Of a stretch of DNA of 64,000 nucleotides, positions 61,432 through 64,000 are shown piece by piece; positions within the stretch are counted from its first letter, which is position 1; the number at the start of each line of letters is the position of its first letter. Source of the stretch: Bacillota bacterium (GTDB lineage Bacteria; Bacillota; UBA4882; UBA8346); the NCBI GenBank assembly GCA_023402395.1, contig JAEYGI010000071.1, forward strand, positions 8,786-72,785, given 5' to 3'. A model generated the notes under the pieces. That model saw nothing but the letters and a program-made list of their open reading frames with translations. It was not told the DNA's origin and searched no databases. Position numbers and translations under genes: made by a program.

Positions 61432-62970
61432 ATGGAAACGAATAAAATCTCTAAATTCTTAAACCTTGAGCGGGGGATGCTGTTGGGCTTCATCCTAGCT
61501 AAACTGGTAATTTCTCTGCTCCCGATAAGTTATGGGATCTTCCGGGATGAGTTCTATTATCTGTCAATGAGCAAACGTCTCGGACTTGGGTATGTGGATG
61601 TCCCGCCATTACCCCCGCTTATTTTAGCAGGGACTCGGTTTTTATTCAGTGATTCATTATTCGCTTTACACCTTATCCCGGCGCTTTCCGGGGTCTTGTT
61701 TTTGATATTGACCTATCTGTTAATAAAGAAATTGAACGGAAACCGATTCGCGTTATTGCTGACGCTTACAACAGTGTTGCTTGCTCCGTATATCGTGGCG
61801 ATTGATTCCATTTATACATATGATACCTTCAATAAACTCGGTTGGCTATATTTTAGTTTCCTGATGATCCGCTTGATTCAGACCGAAGATCCGAAATATT
61901 GGATTTACATCGGAATCACCTCCGGAGTAGCCTTGCTTTTTAAGATCACTATCCTCTATCTCGGTTTGGGATGGATCATCGGGCTGTTAGTTACGAAACA
62001 ACGTAAATTATTATTCCGCCGGGAAGTGCTTTGGGCCGGAGTCTTGGCCTTAATTATCTGTTCTCCCTATCTGCTCTGGCAGATTCAGCACGGATTCATT
62101 TCTTTGGAGTATTACCGTAACTACGCCGCCGGAAAAGTTAGTAACTTCTCACTGCCCGGGTATTTATTGGAGCAGGTTCTTTATATGAGTCCGTTAACAT
62201 TTCCGATTTGGTTGGCCGGATTGTATTATTTTTTATTTCATCCGCAAGGCAAAATCCTTTGCAGCGCCGGGATTACTTATTTAGTTATCCTGTTATTAAG
62301 TTACTTTACTAAAGCCAAACCGGATTTGATTGCGCCTTACTATGTTATTCTGCTTGCCGCGGGTTGCCTTTGGCTGGGTAACTTGCTGGCAGGCGGCGGT
62401 AAACGTCGGTTGCAAGCAGCAGTATTTTTATTGGTGGTCATATCCGGGCTGGCCGTACTTCCGGCGGCCCGTCCGGTTCTTCCTGTGGAAAAATTCCTCA
62501 AGACTTTTGTCAAATTACCTATCAAAAAAGATGTGGAAGGCCATACATTGCCTAATTTACCCCAGCTTTACGCCGACCGTTTTGGCTGGCAGGAAATGAC
62601 CTGGAAAGTAGCGCAAGTTTATCACTCACTCCCCGAAGCCGACCGAGTCAAGGCTTGCATTGTGGCCAGAAATTATGGCGAAGCGGGAGCGATTGAATAT
62701 TATGGTGCAAAGTATCATCTGCCATTGCCGCCGGTGAGCGGGCATCTCCAGTATTATATTTGGGGTCCGGGCAAATTTAGCGGCGAAGTAGTGATTACTG
62801 TCGGGGTTTCATATGATGAAGTTAAAGGTAATTATCAAGATATTCGGAAAGGGGCAATATTAACCAATCCGTACATGATGCCGTATGAAAGGGTGAATCC
62901 CATCTATGTCGGCCGCAAACCGCTCAAGCGGTTTCAGGAAATGAAGCCCTGGGTGAAGTGGTTTGACTAA
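61432..62970 (+). CDS. GT39-type membrane glycosyltransferase (ArnT/PMT-like)
   Basis: A 512-residue membrane protein with about eleven helices in its first 350 residues and a soluble C-terminal domain. The first loop has SYGIFRDEFYYLSMSKRLGL and GYVDVPPLPPL, the Asp-Glu and Pro-rich pattern of ArnT-like glycosyltransferases that use polyprenyl-phosphate sugars. The acceptor could be lipid, protein or polysaccharide. ATG follows GGAGGG. Base composition is AT-richer than the core genes (as is the LuxR-type gene before it), hinting at a transferred pair. Confidence 0.85.
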   Translation: METNKISKFLNLERGMLLGFILAKLVISLLPISYGIFRDEFYYLSMSKRLGLGYVDVPPLPPLILAGTRFLFSDSLFALHLIPALSGVLFLILTYLLIKKLNGNRFALLLTLTTVLLAPYIVAIDSIYTYDTFNKLGWLYFSFLMIRLIQTEDPKYWIYIGITSGVALLFKITILYLGLGWIIGLLVTKQRKLLFRREVLWAGVLALIICSPYLLWQIQHGFISLEYYRNYAAGKVSNFSLPGYLLEQVLYMSPLTFPIWLAGLYYFLFHPQGKILCSAGITYLVILLLSYFTKAKPDLIAPYYVILLAAGCLWLGNLLAGGGKRRLQAAVFLLVVISGLAVLPAARPVLPVEKFLKTFVKLPIKKDVEGHTLPNLPQLYADRFGWQEMTWKVAQVYHSLPEADRVKACIVARNYGEAGAIEYYGAKYHLPLPPVSGHLQYYIWGPGKFSGEVVITVGVSYDEVKGNYQDIRKGAILTNPYMMPYERVNPIYVGRKPLKRFQEMKPWVKWFD

Positions 62971-63099
62971 AAAAGTTGAACAGTAAGTGTTTTGTCTATT
63001 GTGATAACCTATTTTGTCATCTCAATCATAAGAAAAATACCATATATGAAACGAGTAATATAAATAGATACACTTCACATTGGTACTTGCACAGGTCGG

Positions 63100-63222
63100 G
63101 AGCAAAAATGGGATGCGAACATTTTGTGCTATCAAATCCGGCAAGCATTTGCCCCCGGTGAAATAACGCCGGAGGAAGCCAACCGGACTAAGATGCTTTT
63201 AGTTAAGTTATGCCATTTTTAG
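63100..63222 (+). pseudogene. Relaxase (mobilisation protein) fragment
   Basis: The frame reads EQKWDANILCYQIRQAFAPG then EITPEEANRT and ends after 41 codons. The Q-x-F-x-PGE-x-T-x-E-x-A pattern is typical of relaxases of conjugative and mobilisable elements (MobP/MobL-like). The catalytic Tyr and His motifs are not included. It is a remnant, in an AT-rich gene-free stretch from 62976 to 63330 otherwise without features. Confidence 0.5.
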
Positions 63223-63513
63223 ATAAAGTTACTTGAAAACTGAAAACCTTTCAAAAGTTCTTGACTTTTATCATAGACGCCCATAGCGAGTACTTTTCGA
63301 GCGTTATGGGAGACCAGAGCCAGGAGGGCTCAAGATCCGGCGTCCACGGATGGAATACGCCGGGTGGCAGGCGTCTTGAATCGGCCAGAAAGCTGAGGGT
63401 GTCGCGGACAACGCCGACTTGAAAAATTCCACAGCTTTTTTAGCCCGCCCCGAATGACCAATCTCATCAGCGCAATCAAAAAAATCAGCTTAATCAACGG
63501 TTCAGACACCTCC

Positions 63514-63872
63514 CCCACCTCCAAAAACCCCCGCTCCAACCGGCGGCGCCCTATCCCCAGCCGATCCGGCTTCCCGATCATCCGGAGCAACACCTGCCCC
63601 AACCGATCCTGCCCCCGTATCAACTGAAGCGGCCCTGGACCCATCTGTAGCAACACCCGCTCCCAGTGATCCTGCTCCCCGATCATCTGGAGCAACACTT
63701 TTTCCATCTGGAAAAACAGTTTCTTCAGATGATCCTCCAACATTTCCACCTGGAGAAACAGTTTTTTCAAATGAAAATCTAATATTTCGTTCTGGAGAAA
63801 CTCTTCCTCCAAATGATCCTCCAACATTTCCATCTAAAAAAACTCTTTCTTCAAATGAAAATCTAATATTTC
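63514..63872. repeat. 21-bp tandem array 4 (42- and 84-bp higher-order repeats)
   Basis: About seventeen consecutive 21-bp units. On the + strand units alternate between a type with ATCTGGAG/AAAACA and a type with AGATGATCCTCCAACATTTC or AAATGAAAATCTAATATTTC, making a 42-bp dimer; part of it repeats with an 84-bp period near 63760-63872. On the - strand two overlapping frames stay open through it, giving seven-residue peptides such as NIRFSFE and NVGGSFG in one and heptads rich in Leu in the other. A coding role cannot be excluded, but equal periodicity in both frames argues for repeat DNA. Confidence 0.75.
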
Positions 63873-63873
63873 T

Positions 63874-64000
63874 AGGGTCTGTCAAAATATTTGTGTAAAC
63901 ACCAAATAAAATAAGATTACGAAAAGAATTAATTAAGATAAGAAAAGATTAACACGATCACCAAAGCGGATGGCAAGTTTGGAAATGATCAGCTGCCAAT
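63874..64000 (+). mobile_element. Possible terminal end of an insertion sequence (IS256-like)
   Basis: GGGTCTGTCAAAATATTTGT then GTAAAC starts at 63875, directly after array 4. It resembles the terminal inverted repeat of IS256-family elements, which typically read TTTACACAAATATTTTGACAGACCC in the other direction. The remaining 100 bp are AT-rich and the transposase would lie beyond the window. Only the end sequence supports this. Confidence 0.4.

Noticed and set aside
63330..63833. Leu-rich coiled-coil protein gene on the - strand
   Set aside because: The heptads coincide exactly with the 21-bp DNA repeat, and a second overlapping frame is equally open. No ribosome site distinct from the repeat.
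1..64000. tRNA or rRNA genes
   Set aside because: No cloverleaf with a GGTTCGAATCC-like T arm and CCA-proximal stem, and no rRNA signature, was seen by eye. A tRNAscan run would be decisive.

Overview
The window reads as a chromosomal segment of a Bacillota (Firmicutes) anaerobe that probably has an outer membrane. Firmicute traits are strong AGGAGG-type ribosome sites, NarL/LuxR-type regulators, DUF6809- and SymE-like small genes and a siroheme-dependent (ahb) haem operon. Outer-membrane traits are a type IV pilus secretin, a small predicted beta-barrel protein ending in Phe, and a CpxP/Spy-like periplasmic protein next to a two-component system. Taxonomy is inference; no rRNA or other marker gene is present.

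Layout. 1-3641: minor pilin genes (+ strand). 3739-5374: orphan ABC importer pair without a binding protein. 5540-15782: complete type IV pilus machinery on the - strand, pilB-pilT-pilC-pilA-pilD, a terminator, then pilM-N-O-P-like-Q. 16343-20887: asnB, an outer-membrane-type protein, a repeat-rich intergenic region and a mannose-6-phosphate isomerase. 21040-24232: sugar ABC importer (binding protein and two permeases, no ATPase), divergent from a NarL-type two-component system (24673-26688). 26806-44797: mostly single metabolic, repair and transport genes (M20 peptidase, L,D-transpeptidase, WYL regulator, Gfo/Idh, HAD phosphatase, LysE, NUDIX, MFS, homocysteine methyltransferase, aldo/keto reductase). 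45590-48541: a secreted protein and a PL9-type pectate lyase. 48993-52089: ahbC-ahbD-ahbA-ahbB. 52288-57634: ABC-F, ArsC-like protein, CpxP-like protein and an OmpR-type two-component system. 57670-60000 and 62976-64000: accessory, decayed DNA with repeats, gene fragments, a relaxase remnant and a possible insertion-sequence end. A frameshifted membrane LuxR gene and a GT39 glycosyltransferase lie between them.

The most unusual signal is non-coding. Four separate gene-free stretches (about 19116-19535, 30023-30463, 45066-45317 and 63514-63872) are built from degenerate tandem units of exactly 21 bp, two helical turns. Unit sequences differ between loci, but period and style are shared. In the first array, nine DnaA-box-like 9-mers in one orientation are spaced 42, 42, 21, 11, 52, 42, 21 and 11 bp, so all face the same side of the helix. 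An exact TTATCCACA with a near match 21 bp further on recurs in the third array. A second repeat family, a two-hairpin element of about 175-180 bp, occurs four times plus one internally deleted copy.
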